A stretch of 64,000 nucleotides of DNA from positions 7,130,001 through 7,194,000 of the forward strand of contig NC_070564.1 in the NCBI RefSeq assembly GCF_026914185.1, given 5' to 3'. Every line of letters begins with the position of its first letter. The stretch's first letter is position 1. Position numbers and translations under genes: made by a program. Below the pieces are notes generated by a model that ran no database searches, was not told the origin of the DNA, and saw nothing but the letters and a program-made list of their open reading frames with translations. Shown in pieces: positions 63,722-64,000 of the stretch. Source of the stretch: Puccinia triticina. Its lineage: Eukaryota > Basidiomycota > Pucciniomycetes > Pucciniales > Pucciniaceae.

Positions 63722-64000
63722 TTCAGGGAGTTGGTAGGGAAGGTTATTGGGGTACAAGGGAACTGGTAAGCAAAGAGATGGGGACAGGAGGGGCTGGGTA
63801 CGGCTAGGGGTAGAGGGTCAGGACTAACGGATTGCGGCGCTTTATTTTGCTTAGCTGATAATCTGTTCGACGCAGAGGAGGAGATTTGGGTCATAGGAGG
63901 GGAAAGGGGGAAGGTGGACCTACAGGGTACAATGCTGGAGGTTATTGGGAGGGCGTTAGCGGCCAAGGCGGCAGGGCAGTCAGGCAAAGCAACGATGCTC

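Overview
The window looks like transposon-dense nuclear DNA of a fungus. Short GT-AG introns (about 50-110 nt), one clearly recognisable single-copy-type host gene (phosphomevalonate kinase, ERG8) and many nested retroelements fit a basidiomycete. A rust fungus (Pucciniales, Puccinia-like) is my best inference, drawn from the general style of the repeats and not from any database search.

Layout. 1-7450: a minus-strand LTR retroelement (gag-pro, tRNA-Tyr primer site, decayed 5' LTR). It is split by an 808 bp TG...CA element (309-1116) and by a young Gypsy element (2357-6406) that has an intact pol but no gag. 7490-9085: a ~170 bp satellite holding a MITE. 11080-26000: a Helitron neighbourhood. 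A RepHel gene (14155-19717, cut by a 970 bp insertion) lies among three homologous genes (11080-12323, 20879-21623 and the split 23710-25917) that share length, motifs and intron positions. I read them as OB-fold-like, possibly single-strand-DNA-binding, proteins. This is the strongest candidate for an undescribed system here.

26900-38200: a nest of non-autonomous TIR elements that begin CACCAGG and make 3 bp target duplications, LTRs, a broken Gypsy gag, minisatellites and a tandem array. 40690-46045: a palindromic minisatellite interrupted by a young gag-only LTR element (41481-45811). It shares LTR, primer site and gag with the element at the left edge. 47224-49277: an intron-containing gene of unknown function on the minus strand, broken by a solo LTR and a frameshift. 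49889-52263: ERG8 in seven exons, the only obvious housekeeping gene. 52846-57090: LTRs nested several deep. 58448-63360: a minus-strand MULE transposase with a C-terminal OTU protease domain. It is a pseudogene split by four insertions and carries substitutions at transposase catalytic positions. The last 600 bases hold an unrecognised Lys/Arg-rich reading frame.

Most of the sequence is therefore selfish DNA inserted into other selfish DNA. In many cases I could verify the insertion by its target-site duplication and by the host reading frame closing perfectly when the insert is removed.
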